A stretch of 64,000 nucleotides of DNA, taken from Thalassotalea_H castellviae (GTDB lineage Bacteria; Pseudomonadota; Gammaproteobacteria; Enterobacterales; Alteromonadaceae). Of this stretch, positions 36,301-45,528 are shown piece by piece. The stretch covers positions 434,001-498,000 of the forward strand of contig NZ_JAVRIF010000002.1 in the NCBI RefSeq assembly GCF_031846185.1, given 5' to 3'. The stretch's first letter is position 1; every line of letters starts with the position of its first letter. The notes beneath the pieces were generated by a model. That model saw only the letters and a list, made by a program, of their open reading frames with translations. It ran no database searches and was not told where the DNA came from. The translations under genes were made by a program, and so were the position numbers.

Positions 36301-36424
36301 AAATAAAGATCCGCTGTTTTACGGGATGGCAAACGCCATTGCTTTTGGCTTAGCTATTGGCACGATATTAACCTTAGCTGTTGTCCCTGTTTTATATGCG
36401 TCGTTTTATAAAATAGCAAAGTAA
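33380..36424 (+). CDS. RND-family efflux transporter (HAE1 type)
   Basis: A 1014-residue proton-driven inner-membrane pump. Twelve membrane helices and two large periplasmic loops are evident; the first helix is RKTVFLIVALLLINGVFAYF followed by the characteristic FPGMAPERVEQLITKKLE. TM4 contains the proton-relay Asp (LIISLGLLVDNGIVIAE). Divergent TetR control suggests export of a toxic compound, lipid or drug; no outer-membrane factor gene is adjacent, so it probably uses a TolC-type channel. Confidence 0.9.
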   Translation: MNITQIAFQYRKTVFLIVALLLINGVFAYFTLPAQEDPTITIREAVISTSFPGMAPERVEQLITKKLEEEVRKIPQVKEIKSLSTTGSSTIHVKIHDRYFNLDDIWQDVRNKAQAAHSNMPSGTGTPYVNTEFGDVSVVTLALTADGFDMSAMYDIAQHIRDTLYAVEGTKKIEILGHLEERIFLEASNATLSQLGISPRALINELQNQNIIRSGGEIDTGAKSFIVEPSGNFNSVSDIANTYINIPNTEDFIALKDVVTIKRDYIDPPNKIAYFNGKPAIFFAISMLPQYNILKYAPRVKTKFEEIIQSLPIGYQLDIATYQAEQVEKTVQGVSINVLQTLAIVLVVVVLFLGVRTGLIVGAIVPFVMLATLSIMLFFDMKLERMSLATLIISLGLLVDNGIVIAEDFKRRIEDGISRYDAMLQGCKELAIPLLSSSITTILFFLPLMLAEHVAGEFTRSISLVILITLMTSWILALCVTPILCYYFIKPSGQTVENTSTLAKMYSSYEAFLHWILKHKIFFISVILVTFIASIGAMKFVAKQFFPESDRTQILMYIDLPNGTSSRETNRQMQEIFKWLDNKEKFAFIENYSGYVGFNGPRFVLSLNPEDPAKNKGFIVLNVIEGTNVAEKVMALDTQLEATFPNVSARVKKMFLGPSDAKTIKIQVKGPDKNVIYHKAQQIMDLLHEIPDTINIRNNWENLIVKIDVQVDQHRAKRAGLTSTEIADALQTYFSGAQITEFREEDEIIPIVLRAQEAERHNLDRLRTLNVYSEKTGKAVPLFQVATFAPVNQFSVIYHEDMFRTISVEARNNNMAAEDLQLIIDDKIQALAADLPINHHITYGGAIKESKAAQKALSASMPMVIGFILILLVAQFNSFRKAAIITLTMPLSFIGAVIGLLVMQAPFGFMVTLGLYSLAGIIINNAIVLIDRIKIEIDSGKTQYQALVDACLTRLRPIAMTTITTVMGLLPLILNKDPLFYGMANAIAFGLAIGTILTLAVVPVLYASFYKIAK

Positions 36425-36451
36425 AATCACAAGAATGTTCAATAACAAATT

Positions 36452-36486
36452 AAAGCGCGGTAACAAGACGTTTATTCGCGCTTCTT
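36452..36486 (+). terminator. Probable terminator after the RND gene
   Basis: AAGCGCG (36453-36459) pairs with CGCGCTT (36477-36483); a short T-rich tail follows (TTCTTTC), so the strength is moderate. Confidence 0.45.
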
Positions 36487-36931
36487 TCAATAATTCACTC
36501 GTATTTTGAGCGGTATTTATCAGGAAAAACTTACTGAACCAACTGATAAGTCAACTTATAAAGCTAGGTGATTAATATTGCTGTATTATCGAGTTTTAAT
36601 ATCTTTTTTAATATGACCGTTTAGTATCAAAGTAACATTTTTAGTCTACGTATAGCTATGTATTCAATTTATCTAACGAACCAATAATCGATCAAATTAT
36701 TTCGTTATATTGTTGTGCATTGAGCGAATAGTGAACAATTGCATAGCTAGATCACTCATTAAATATAACTCAATAGTCGATGAATAATACTATGACACTT
36801 TTAGCCTTATATTCTTAAGTAAAGTGCTGATGAAAATCCCCAAAACACTTGAAAAATGATGCTTTCCACTGAAACCACTTTTTCTTTTAACCGAGTCTGC
36901 TACACTAGCGAAAATTTTTGTTGAGCTTTTT
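36487..36931. other. Intergenic region upstream of the RDD gene
   Basis: About 445 bases. No credible open frame, tRNA or repeat was recognised. It should hold the promoter for the RDD-family gene. Confidence 0.5.
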
Positions 36932-37432
36932 ATGTCTACTTTCGATTTTACCAGTTTTCCACGCGCGGGCTTTATTCGCCGTTTTGCATCTTGGGTTTAT
37001 GACCTACTGCTCGCTATTGCCGTTTATATGGTTGCCGGTGCTATTGGCTTTCTTATTTTTGCGGTTTTTGCTTACTTTGGTTTAGTTGATATGAATGGCC
37101 ATCAACATTTAATTGACGCGCAACGCTCCTCTTTGCTTTACAGTACCTTGATATATTCTTGGAATATTGGTTGGGTAAGTTATTTCTTTATTTTCTTTTG
37201 GGCAAAAAGTGGCCAAACCTTAGGGATGAAAGCCTGGCGTTTAAGAGTACAAAACCAAGATGGCACCTTAATCAGCAAAAGTACGGGACTAAAACGTTTG
37301 CTGCCAACTCTTCTTGGCTTAGGTAATTTATGGTTGTTTATCGATTGGAAAAATAAATTGAGTTTGCAGGATAAGTTAACAAATACCGAAGTTGTTTTAC
37401 TGACACTAGAAGCTAACAGAGGGCGTTTGTAG
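36932..37432 (+). CDS. RDD-family membrane protein
   Basis: A 166-residue protein with the RDD signature: RRFASWVYDLLLAIAVY near the N-terminus (an Arg then an Asp in the first helix) and three to four membrane helices, ending with TGLKRLLPTLLGLGNLWLFID and QDKLTNTEVV. Members are of unknown or transport-related function. Position next to lptG is common in this bacterial group. The 3' end overlaps a small hairpin. Confidence 0.8.
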   Translation: MSTFDFTSFPRAGFIRRFASWVYDLLLAIAVYMVAGAIGFLIFAVFAYFGLVDMNGHQHLIDAQRSSLLYSTLIYSWNIGWVSYFFIFFWAKSGQTLGMKAWRLRVQNQDGTLISKSTGLKRLLPTLLGLGNLWLFIDWKNKLSLQDKLTNTEVVLLTLEANRGRL

Positions 37433-37438
37433 CCCTCT
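37418..37438. terminator. Short hairpin between RDD gene and lptG
   Basis: AGAGGGC (37418-37424) with GCCCTCT (37432-37438), a 7-bp stem lying over the RDD stop codon between convergent genes. No long T-run, so only a weak terminator. Confidence 0.4.
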
Positions 37439-37446
37439 ACTTATAT

Positions 37447-38514
37447 TTATTGTGTTTTTCTTTTCATGAAATATAGCGCGACACTAGTAAAAATAACACT
37501 AGGCATTAAAGCACCAAAAATGGCCGGAAGTTGATATACCAAGCTTAATGATCCTAATACTTGGTTGGTAATAAAAAAGAGTATACCGGTAGCTACCCCC
37601 ATCATAATTCGGGCACCCATTGATACCGAACGCAATGGACCAAAAATAAACGATAACGCGACTAAAATCATTACTGCAACTGTGATTGGTTGCACCACTT
37701 TTCGCCAAAAGGCTAACTGATATCGACTCGGGTCTTGATCGTTTTCTTTCAAATAATCTAAGTATTCAAGTAAATCTCTCACTGAAAGTGATTCAGGCTT
37801 CACCGTCACAACCCCTAACTTATCAGGCGTTAAAGACGACTGCCAAGTTGTGCTTGCTAAACTTTCACTTTTAATTTCACCATTGTTGATCTGCGTATCC
37901 ACCACTGAAGACAATAACCAGGCATCATCATGATAAGTCGCGCTATCAGCAGCAAGCCAACTCGTTAATTTTAACTGGTCATTAAACCGGTATATTTGCA
38001 CGCCTTTTAGTGAGCCAGTATCTTCAACTTCATTAATATGTACAAATAGATCACCATCCTTTGCCCACGTTCCACCAGAAGCTGAAATCAAACTACCACC
38101 TGAAATGGCTTGTGCTTTTACTTGTCTTGCTGATGACTCGCCAACAGGGGCAACCCATTCTCCTACCGTCATACTGATGACAATTAATATTGCCGCTGAT
38201 TTCATTACCGACTTAATTATATCTAAACGTGATAATCCAGAGGCTTGCATCACAACAAGTTCGGAATTACTCGCCAGCATACCAATACCTATCAAACCAC
38301 CAATTAAGGCAGCCATAGGAAAAAACATTTCTACATCACGCGGGATAAAATAAAGCACATATAAAGCAGCATGAGACAGATCATAACTTCCCCTGCCAAC
38401 CGCTTTCATTTCCTCAACAAACTTAATAATGCCACTTAAACTTACAAATACAGCTAGCGTTAGAAACGTTGTTGACGCGATTATTCGGCCAATATAAAGG
38501 TCTAAAATTTTCAC
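37447..38514 (-). CDS. lptG: Lipopolysaccharide export permease LptG
   Basis: A 355-residue inner-membrane permease of the LptB2FG transporter that extracts LPS and passes it to LptC/A. It shows LptF/G family topology: membrane helices at the N-terminus (TLAVFVSLSGIIKF), a central periplasmic beta-jellyroll domain, and C-terminal helices ending in a polar KRKTQ tail. It follows lptF by 2 bases, same strand; pair order is conserved. Confidence 0.87.
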   Translation of the reverse strand: MKILDLYIGRIIASTTFLTLAVFVSLSGIIKFVEEMKAVGRGSYDLSHAALYVLYFIPRDVEMFFPMAALIGGLIGIGMLASNSELVVMQASGLSRLDIIKSVMKSAAILIVISMTVGEWVAPVGESSARQVKAQAISGGSLISASGGTWAKDGDLFVHINEVEDTGSLKGVQIYRFNDQLKLTSWLAADSATYHDDAWLLSSVVDTQINNGEIKSESLASTTWQSSLTPDKLGVVTVKPESLSVRDLLEYLDYLKENDQDPSRYQLAFWRKVVQPITVAVMILVALSFIFGPLRSVSMGARIMMGVATGILFFITNQVLGSLSLVYQLPAIFGALMPSVIFTSVALYFMKRKTQ

Positions 38515-38516
38515 AG

Positions 38517-39647
38517 TTAAGCAGCTCCCTTACGCGGGAATTGCGGCAATTTTGCTTTTAACTTTAACCCAAAACTTCGCCCTTTCATTAACAAACTTGC
38601 ACCTAAAAAGAGTGCGATAAAATGAACAGGCCATAAACCAATATGACTAGGTAACGACTCGCTTTCTAAGCCGCGTTTTACGGCGGTTAATAATAAAAAA
38701 TAACTTAAAAAGAGCAATAACGCGGGCAGCATTTTCGCAAATTTTCCTTGGCGAGGATTCACGACACTTAAGGGAACAGCAACAAAGGTTAAAATGATGC
38801 ATGCCAAAGGAAAAGCAACACGCCAATGAATTTCTGCTTTATATTCAGCCGGAGTTTCATTGAATAAATCGGCCGTCGGAATCGCTTTAAGTTTACGGCT
38901 CTTGTGCTCGACTTTTTGATCTTGAATTTGAATGTAATATTTACCAAAAGATACTTGGCGGAATTCTTCATTTTTTACGTCATTTTGATAACGCGTGCCG
39001 TTAGAAAGAATTAACTTTTGCGAGCCTGTCACATCTTCAATGACTTCACCCTTAGCGGCATATACTAAGCTCGAGTTAATAATATTTGTATGTTTTTTAT
39101 CGTTATCAGGCAACTGCGCAACAAAGACTTTTCTTAAGCTATTATCTTCACGATTTTTATCATGAATAAACACCACTGCTTTTTCATTACCTGTGGTTTG
39201 AAAACGCCCGGCAATCAATGAACTTAAGCCAGAGTCTGCTGCTAATTGCTCTTTCACTTGATATTCATACTCTGCCGCCATCGGCGATAAATAAAGGGTA
39301 AAAAGCCCGGTGATAATTGCGGTTAAAAAGGCCAGTAACAACGTGACCCGCACCACATACCATTCACTGACACCACAAGCATGAAGAATCGACATTTCGT
39401 TATCGGCATATATTCGACCATATGCAAGCAGAATTCCTAAGAAAAAGCTTAATGGTAAAATCATGCCAGCCAGATCAGGAATTTTTAAGCCAATAAAGAC
39501 CATGACCATTTGGCCAGGGATGCCGCCCTCAGAAGCGTCATCTAAAACACGAACAAACTTATTACTAATAAAGATGGTCATTAAAACGATAAATACGGCG
39601 AATTGCGTTTTAGCGACTTCTTTTAATAAATATCGAAAAATAATCAC
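38517..39647 (-). CDS. lptF: Lipopolysaccharide export permease LptF
   Basis: A 376-residue partner of LptG with the same fold: N-terminal helices beginning MIIFRYLLKEVAKTQFAVF, a periplasmic jellyroll, and C-terminal helices with FVAVPLSVVNPRQGKFAKM, a motif typical of LptF. First gene of the lptF-lptG operon; divergent from pepA across 274 bases, an arrangement conserved in many gammaproteobacteria. Confidence 0.88.
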   Translation of the reverse strand: MIIFRYLLKEVAKTQFAVFIVLMTIFISNKFVRVLDDASEGGIPGQMVMVFIGLKIPDLAGMILPLSFFLGILLAYGRIYADNEMSILHACGVSEWYVVRVTLLLAFLTAIITGLFTLYLSPMAAEYEYQVKEQLAADSGLSSLIAGRFQTTGNEKAVVFIHDKNREDNSLRKVFVAQLPDNDKKHTNIINSSLVYAAKGEVIEDVTGSQKLILSNGTRYQNDVKNEEFRQVSFGKYYIQIQDQKVEHKSRKLKAIPTADLFNETPAEYKAEIHWRVAFPLACIILTFVAVPLSVVNPRQGKFAKMLPALLLFLSYFLLLTAVKRGLESESLPSHIGLWPVHFIALFLGASLLMKGRSFGLKLKAKLPQFPRKGAA

Positions 39648-39921
39648 AAAGAGATCCTACAAAAACTTAGTTTTTTTCTGACATATAGACAATTTTTAAG
39701 TAAACTTGTCGTTTTCATAAGTAAAATAATTTAATCGCCTTAAGATAAAATTGCTGAGTCCGCCTATAATTATAGCCTTTAGCTTGATAAAATAGAAAGT
39801 CAGTTGATTAATTATTTGAAAAAGTATTACAGTAAGCTTATCTATTAAGTGTAGATTTAAGCAAGTTAAACTGCATTTTTTTTAGAAATCATTCAGTTTT
39901 ACCTAAAAATTAGGAGAGCCC

Positions 39922-41430
39922 ATGGAATTTAGTGTAAAAAGTGGCAGCCCAGAAAAGCAACGCAGTGCCTGTATAGTTGTTGGTGTATTTGAGCCGAGAC
40001 GTTTATCAACAATAGCAGAGCAACTGGACGAGATCAGTGAAGGTTACATTAGTAATCTTTTACGTCGTGGTGATCTTGAAGGTAAATCAGGGCAAATGCT
40101 GTTATTACATCATGTACCTAATATTTTAAGTGAACGAGTTTTATTAGTAGGGTGTGGTAAAGAACGTGAATTAGACGAACGTCAATACCGTCAAATTATC
40201 AGTAAAACGATTAATACCTTAAATGAAACCGGCTCAATGGAAGCGGTTTGTTTTCTATCAGAACTACATGTTAAAGGTCGTGATAATTACTGGAAAGTAC
40301 GTCAAGCCGTAGAAGCAACGCAAGATTGCTTATATAGTTTTGACAGTTTAAAAACGCGTAAAGAAGAGCCTCGTCGCCCGTTACGTAAAATTGTTTTTAA
40401 TGTGCCTACTCGTCGTGAATTACCTTTAGGTGAACGTGCGATTGCTCACGGTCTTGCCATTTCAGAAGGTATTAATACCTGTAAAAATGTTGCAAACATG
40501 CCACCAAACATTTGTAATCCGGCGTACTTAGCCGAACAAGCTAAAATTCTTGAAAACGATTACGACAATGTTTCTACCGATATTGTTGATGAAAAACAAA
40601 TGACAGAATTAGGTATGGGATCTTACCTTGCTGTGGGTCGTGGCTCAGTGAATGAATCCATGATGAGTGTTATCAAGTATAACGGTGCAAAAGATGATTC
40701 AAACCCGATTGTATTAGTAGGTAAAGGCTTAACCTTTGATAGTGGTGGTATTTCAATCAAACCTAGTGAAGCAATGGATGAAATGAAATACGATATGGGT
40801 GGAGCCGCCGGTGTTTTAGGTGCTATGCACGCACTGGCTGAGCTTAATTTGCCTATCAATGTTATTGGCGTATTAGCCGGTTGTGAAAATATGCCAAGTA
40901 GTAACGCCTACCGACCTGGTGATGTACTGACCACAATGTCAGGCCAAACTGTTGAAGTATTAAATACTGATGCAGAAGGTAGATTAGTGTTATGTGATGC
41001 CCTCACATACGTAGAGCGCTTTGAACCAGAATTAGTGGTAGATGTAGCGACTTTAACCGGTGCCTGTGTCGTCGCACTAGGTAAACATGCGACGGGTTTA
41101 TTAAGTACTCATAATCCTCTAGCTCATGAATTATTAAATGCTTCTGAGCAAAGTGGTGATAGAGCTTGGCGCTTACCTTTATGGGAAGAGTATCAAGATC
41201 AATTAGAAAGCCCATTTGCTGACTTTACCAACTTAGGCGGTCGCGCAGCGGGTACAATAACGGCGGCTTGTTTCCTTAGTCGTTTTACTAAAAAATACCA
41301 TTGGGCTCATCTTGATATTGCCGGTACTGCATGGCGCAGCGGCGGTAAAGATAAAGGTTCAACGGGTCGGCCTGTCAGCATGCTTACACAGTTTTTACTG
41401 AATCGTTCTGGCGCAGAACAAGGCGAATAA
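39922..41430 (+). CDS. pepA: Leucyl aminopeptidase PepA
   Basis: A 502-residue M17 metallo-aminopeptidase. The two-metal/active-site signatures are visible: the catalytic Lys in GKGLTFDSGGISIKP, NTDAEGRLVLCDALTY (M17 signature), and TGACVVALGKHATG. PepA also binds DNA in some species (XerCD recombination, carAB control). The ATG follows AGGAGAGCCC. First gene of a pepA-holC-valS operon. Confidence 0.93.
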   Translation: MEFSVKSGSPEKQRSACIVVGVFEPRRLSTIAEQLDEISEGYISNLLRRGDLEGKSGQMLLLHHVPNILSERVLLVGCGKERELDERQYRQIISKTINTLNETGSMEAVCFLSELHVKGRDNYWKVRQAVEATQDCLYSFDSLKTRKEEPRRPLRKIVFNVPTRRELPLGERAIAHGLAISEGINTCKNVANMPPNICNPAYLAEQAKILENDYDNVSTDIVDEKQMTELGMGSYLAVGRGSVNESMMSVIKYNGAKDDSNPIVLVGKGLTFDSGGISIKPSEAMDEMKYDMGGAAGVLGAMHALAELNLPINVIGVLAGCENMPSSNAYRPGDVLTTMSGQTVEVLNTDAEGRLVLCDALTYVERFEPELVVDVATLTGACVVALGKHATGLLSTHNPLAHELLNASEQSGDRAWRLPLWEEYQDQLESPFADFTNLGGRAAGTITAACFLSRFTKKYHWAHLDIAGTAWRSGGKDKGSTGRPVSMLTQFLLNRSGAEQGE

Positions 41431-41449
41431 TAGAGTTAACAATTATTAA

Positions 41450-41935
41450 ATGATGAATACTCAGGTAATGTTCTATCTGTTAGAACACGATGAAAATGCA
41501 GCAGAACAAGCTAGCAGTAACCCAGATAAGCACTATTTATCTTTGTTACATAGCTGTTATCAAGCGGCGCATTTTTATCGTCAAAACCAACGTGTCTTCA
41601 TTTTTTGTCAAGACCAAGACCAAGCTCATCAAGTTGATGAGCTATTATGGTCATTTGAACCTGACAGTTTTGTCCCACATAATTTAGTGAATGAAGGACA
41701 AAAAAACGGTGCGGCTGTTGAAATTAGTTGGCAAACACCAACCAATCGTCGTCCTGTTTTAATTAATTTAACGAGCACAGTGCCAAACTTTGCTCATCAA
41801 TTTTCACAAATCGTAGACTTTGTTCCAAGCGATGAACATTTAAAACAAAACGCACGTGAACGTTTTAAAGTATATCGCCAATTAGGCTTTCAGGTAGGTA
41901 ATCAGCCTGCAAGCTCAAAACAAACAACGTCTTGA
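41450..41935 (+). CDS. holC: DNA polymerase III chi subunit
   Basis: A 161-residue chi-family protein (holC) of the clamp-loader complex that binds SSB. Fold features match: VMFYLLEHDE at the N-terminus, HSCYQAAHFYRQNQRVFIFCQDQ, and an LWSFEPDSFVPHNLV strand. Position between pepA and valS is the standard place for holC. The first ATG at 41450 is followed by a second one a codon later. Confidence 0.87.
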   Translation: MMNTQVMFYLLEHDENAAEQASSNPDKHYLSLLHSCYQAAHFYRQNQRVFIFCQDQDQAHQVDELLWSFEPDSFVPHNLVNEGQKNGAAVEISWQTPTNRRPVLINLTSTVPNFAHQFSQIVDFVPSDEHLKQNARERFKVYRQLGFQVGNQPASSKQTTS

Positions 41936-41963
41936 TACATTTAAGAATAAAGTAGTTACCCTG

Positions 41964-44819
41964 ATGGAAAAAACATTTAATCCCGCTGACATCGAACAAT
42001 CACTCTACCAAAGTTGGGAAGAGCAAGGTTATTTTAGCCCAACAGGAACAGGTGATGGTTACTGTATTGCCATTCCACCGCCTAATGTCACGGGTAGTTT
42101 GCACATGGGGCACGCTTTTCAGCAAACGATAATGGACACCTTAATCCGTTATCAACGTATGCAAGGTAAAAATACACTATGGCAATCGGGCTGTGATCAT
42201 GCAGGTATCGCAACACAAATGGTTGTTGAACGCAAAATAGCGGCTGAAGAAGAAAAAACTCGTCATGATTATGGCCGCGACGCCTTTATCGATAAAGTGT
42301 GGCAATGGAAAGAAGAGTCTGGCGGAACAATCGGCCAACAAATGCGCCGTTTAGGTAATTCAATTGATTGGTCACGTGAACGTTTTACCATGGATGACGG
42401 CATGTCAGAAGCCGTTCAAGAAGTATTTGTTCGATTATTTGAAGATGACCTGATTTACCGTGGTAAACGCTTAGTGAATTGGGATCCTAAATTTCATACG
42501 GCAATTTCAGATCTTGAAGTAGAAAACAAAGATAAAAAAGGCCACATGTGGCACTTACGTTATCCATTAGCAAATGGCGAAAAAACCGCAGAAGGTAAAG
42601 ATTACTTAATTGTGGCAACCACTCGACCTGAAACCATGTTAGGTGATACGGGTGTAGCGGTTAATCCTAAAGATGAGCGCTATAAAGACTTAATTGGCAA
42701 ACATGTTCAATTACCTTTAGTGAATCGTCTTATCCCTATTATCGGTGATGATCATGCCGATATGGAGAAAGGCACAGGTTGTGTGAAAATTACCCCTGCC
42801 CATGACTTTAACGATAACGAAGTCGGTAAACGCCATAATTTACCACTCATTAATATTTTAGATAAAAATGCCGCAATTTTGGCCAGTGCAGAAATATATC
42901 AAAACAACGGCGAACCAAGTGACGTATACAGTACTGAACTTCCTGCTGAATTTGCTGGTTTAGACCGTTTTGTTGCTCGAAAAGCCATCGTAGAAAAATT
43001 TGACGAGTTAGGCTTGCTAGAAAGCGTAAAAGATCACGACCTAGTTGCGCCTTACGGTGATCGTTCAGGGGTAATTATCGAGCCACTTTTAACCGACCAA
43101 TGGTATGTACGTGCAGCACCACTTGCTGAGCCAGCGGTTGCAGCTGTTGAAAATGGCGACATTGAGTTTGTACCTAAACAATATGAAAACATGTACAACG
43201 CTTGGATGCGTGATATTCAAGATTGGTGTATTTCTCGACAACTATGGTGGGGACACAGAATTCCAGCATGGTATGACGAGAGCGGCAAGGTATACGTTGG
43301 TCGTAGCGAAGCAGAAGTGCGTAGCAACAATAACTTAGCCGACAATATCGTGCTTAAACAAGATGATGATGTTTTAGATACATGGTTTTCATCCGCGTTA
43401 TGGACTTTTTCAACCTTAGGCTGGCCAAATAATGTTGAAGACTTAAAGAAATTCCACTCAACCGATGTTCTGGTAACAGGTTTTGATATTATCTTTTTCT
43501 GGGTTGCTCGCATGATCATGATGACCATGCACTTCATTAAAGACGAAAATGGCAAGCCGCAAGTTCCATTTAAAAAAGTGTATGTAACAGGCCTTATTCG
43601 CGATGAAAATGGCGATAAAATGAGTAAATCTAAAGGCAATGTGGTTGACCCACTAGACATGATTGACGGTATTTCTTTAGACGACTTATTAGAGAAACGA
43701 ACTGGCAACATGATGCAACCTCAGCTTGCCAAGAAAATTACAAAATTAACGAAAAAAGAATACCCAGATGGCATTGAAGCACATGGTACCGATGCCTTAC
43801 GTTTCACGTTAACCTCTGTTGCTTCCACAGGTCGTGATATCAGCTGGGACATGAAACGCTTAGACGGATATAGAAACTTCTGTAATAAATTATGGAATGC
43901 CAGTCGTTACGTATTAATGAATACTGAAGAACATGATTGTGGATTAACGAATTCAAACCTTGAGTTTTCTCTTGCCGACCGTTGGATCAAAGCCCAATTA
44001 CAGCAAACCATTAAAACCGTGCATGAAGCCTTTGATTCATTTAGATTTGATCTTGCTTCTCAAGCATTATACGAATTCACTTGGAATCAATTTTGTGACT
44101 GGTATTTAGAATTAACGAAACCTGTTTTATTTAAAGGTAGCGAAGCACAACAACGTGGTACTCGCCAAACCTTAGTGGAAACATTAGAAACCCTATTGCG
44201 TTTAATGCACCCGATTATGCCATTTATCACCGAAACAATTTGGCAACGTGTTGTACCGTTAACTAAGTTTGAAAAGTGTGGTGACACCATCATGCTACAA
44301 AGCTTTCCGCAATATGACGAAACCGTTGTTGATAATCAAGCAAGTGAAGATTTAGAGTGGGTAAAACAGTTTATTGTTGCTATTCGTAACATACGTGGTG
44401 AGATGGATATTGCACCAAGTAAACCATTGCCGGTATTACTTAAAAATGTGAATGCCAACGACCAACGCCGCTTAACCGAAAATGAGCAGTTTTTATCTGC
44501 ACTGGCTAAGCTTGAATCAATCCAAGTATTAAGTGACAGTGAAGAAGGCCCTGCTTCAGCAACAGCTGTTGTCGGCGATTTATCGTTATTAATTCCAATG
44601 GCTGGTTTAATTGATAAAGAAGCTGAACTTGCCCGTTTAACTAAAGCGATTGAAAAAATAGAGAAAGACTCTCAAAAAGTGCGTGGCAAGTTAAGTAATG
44701 AAAACTTTGTTGCTAAGGCACCGGCTGCGGTAATCGAAAAAGAGAAAGCAAAGCTTGCTGATGCGGAATCAACCCTGACAAAAATGCGTGAGCAAAAAGC
44801 TCAAATAGCTGCGCTTTAA
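41964..44819 (+). CDS. valS: Valyl-tRNA synthetase
   Basis: A 951-residue class-I enzyme. It shows the HIGH-type motif (PPPNVTGSLHMGHA), the KMSKS loop (GDKMSKSKGNVVDP), the editing (CP1) domain with TTRPETMLGDTG, and a C-terminal coiled coil (EAELARLTKAIEKIEKDSQK) typical of ValRS. Follows holC. A strong terminator ends the operon. Confidence 0.95.
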   Translation: MEKTFNPADIEQSLYQSWEEQGYFSPTGTGDGYCIAIPPPNVTGSLHMGHAFQQTIMDTLIRYQRMQGKNTLWQSGCDHAGIATQMVVERKIAAEEEKTRHDYGRDAFIDKVWQWKEESGGTIGQQMRRLGNSIDWSRERFTMDDGMSEAVQEVFVRLFEDDLIYRGKRLVNWDPKFHTAISDLEVENKDKKGHMWHLRYPLANGEKTAEGKDYLIVATTRPETMLGDTGVAVNPKDERYKDLIGKHVQLPLVNRLIPIIGDDHADMEKGTGCVKITPAHDFNDNEVGKRHNLPLINILDKNAAILASAEIYQNNGEPSDVYSTELPAEFAGLDRFVARKAIVEKFDELGLLESVKDHDLVAPYGDRSGVIIEPLLTDQWYVRAAPLAEPAVAAVENGDIEFVPKQYENMYNAWMRDIQDWCISRQLWWGHRIPAWYDESGKVYVGRSEAEVRSNNNLADNIVLKQDDDVLDTWFSSALWTFSTLGWPNNVEDLKKFHSTDVLVTGFDIIFFWVARMIMMTMHFIKDENGKPQVPFKKVYVTGLIRDENGDKMSKSKGNVVDPLDMIDGISLDDLLEKRTGNMMQPQLAKKITKLTKKEYPDGIEAHGTDALRFTLTSVASTGRDISWDMKRLDGYRNFCNKLWNASRYVLMNTEEHDCGLTNSNLEFSLADRWIKAQLQQTIKTVHEAFDSFRFDLASQALYEFTWNQFCDWYLELTKPVLFKGSEAQQRGTRQTLVETLETLLRLMHPIMPFITETIWQRVVPLTKFEKCGDTIMLQSFPQYDETVVDNQASEDLEWVKQFIVAIRNIRGEMDIAPSKPLPVLLKNVNANDQRRLTENEQFLSALAKLESIQVLSDSEEGPASATAVVGDLSLLIPMAGLIDKEAELARLTKAIEKIEKDSQKVRGKLSNENFVAKAPAAVIEKEKAKLADAESTLTKMREQKAQIAAL

Positions 44820-44833
44820 TCATTCTCAGACTT

Positions 44834-44870
44834 AAAATAAAAGCCGGTAAATATACTGGCTTTTATTTTG
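44834..44870 (+). terminator. Terminator after valS
   Basis: A 16-bp stem (44834-44849 with 44854-44869, one G-U pair) and T-rich 3' arm right after valS. Also plausible on the minus strand. Confidence 0.8.
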
Positions 44871-44939
44871 TCATAAAAAAGTCAAGTAAATTTCACATTT
44901 TTTCAAGATCTTGTTGAACTATTGTGTTAGCATATTGTC

Positions 44940-45130
44940 GCGTTGAGTTTTTGCGTTTCGGGAGAAGGAAAGATTAATCCATTTTTAAATAAATAGATTA
45001 ATTACCTAGACGCTTTAGAATTGTGTTATTGGAAACCTTTCTCTGTCTGTACTTTAGGTAGAGGGCATTTACTCCGTATCTGGCTAAATAATTAGCTTTT
45101 TTTAATATCTAACCTGCGAGAAATGTTGGT
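44940..45130 (+). promoter_or_regulatory. Long 5' leader of the cold-shock gene
   Basis: About 190 bases without a gene precede the cold-shock ORF, containing an ATTAATC/GATTAAT pair near 44972-44999 and a GAGAAGG-like segment complementary to CCTTTCTC (near 45036). Long structured leaders are the hallmark of csp mRNAs and allow temperature-dependent translation. A possible promoter lies near 44913-44945. Inference from position and family. Confidence 0.4.
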
Positions 45131-45340
45131 ATGTCTGAGACAGTAACTGGTAAAGTAAAATTTTTTAATGAATCTAAAGGCTTCGGTTTTATCGAGCAAG
45201 AAAATGGCCCTGACGTGTTTGTTCACTTCAGCGCTATCTCTGGAGACGGCTTCCGTACTTTGACTGATGGTCAAGCGGTATCTTTCTCAGTTAAGCAAGG
45301 CCAAAAAGGTCCTGAAGCTGAAAACGTTGTAGCATCTTAA
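45131..45340 (+). CDS. Cold-shock protein (CspA family)
   Basis: A 69-residue OB-fold RNA chaperone. RNP1 (KGFGFIEQ) and RNP2 (VFVHFSAI) are both intact, with GKVKFFNESKG at the start. Members melt RNA secondary structure at low temperature or act constitutively; this copy looks CspE/CspD-like in length but the subtype is unclear. Transcribed alone with a strong terminator. Confidence 0.92.
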   Translation: MSETVTGKVKFFNESKGFGFIEQENGPDVFVHFSAISGDGFRTLTDGQAVSFSVKQGQKGPEAENVVAS

Positions 45341-45360
45341 GCTAAACGATTGAAATTTGT

Positions 45361-45391
45361 AAAACGGAGCAATTTATTGCTCCGTTTTTTT
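45361..45391 (+). terminator. Terminator of the cold-shock gene
   Basis: Perfect 12-bp stem AAAACGGAGCAA / TTGCTCCGTTTT (45361-45372 with 45377-45388), a 4-base loop and T-run. Confidence 0.88.
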
Positions 45392-45528
45392 ATGCTTGTT
45401 ATTAATCACTTAGCTAAATTTCCCTTTTTATCGAAAAAATCACGGATTAAAATTCGCATAAAATACGTTATTGACTAAAATTTAATCACTCACATGAAGT
45501 GAGGTTTATTAACTAAAAGGATTTAGTC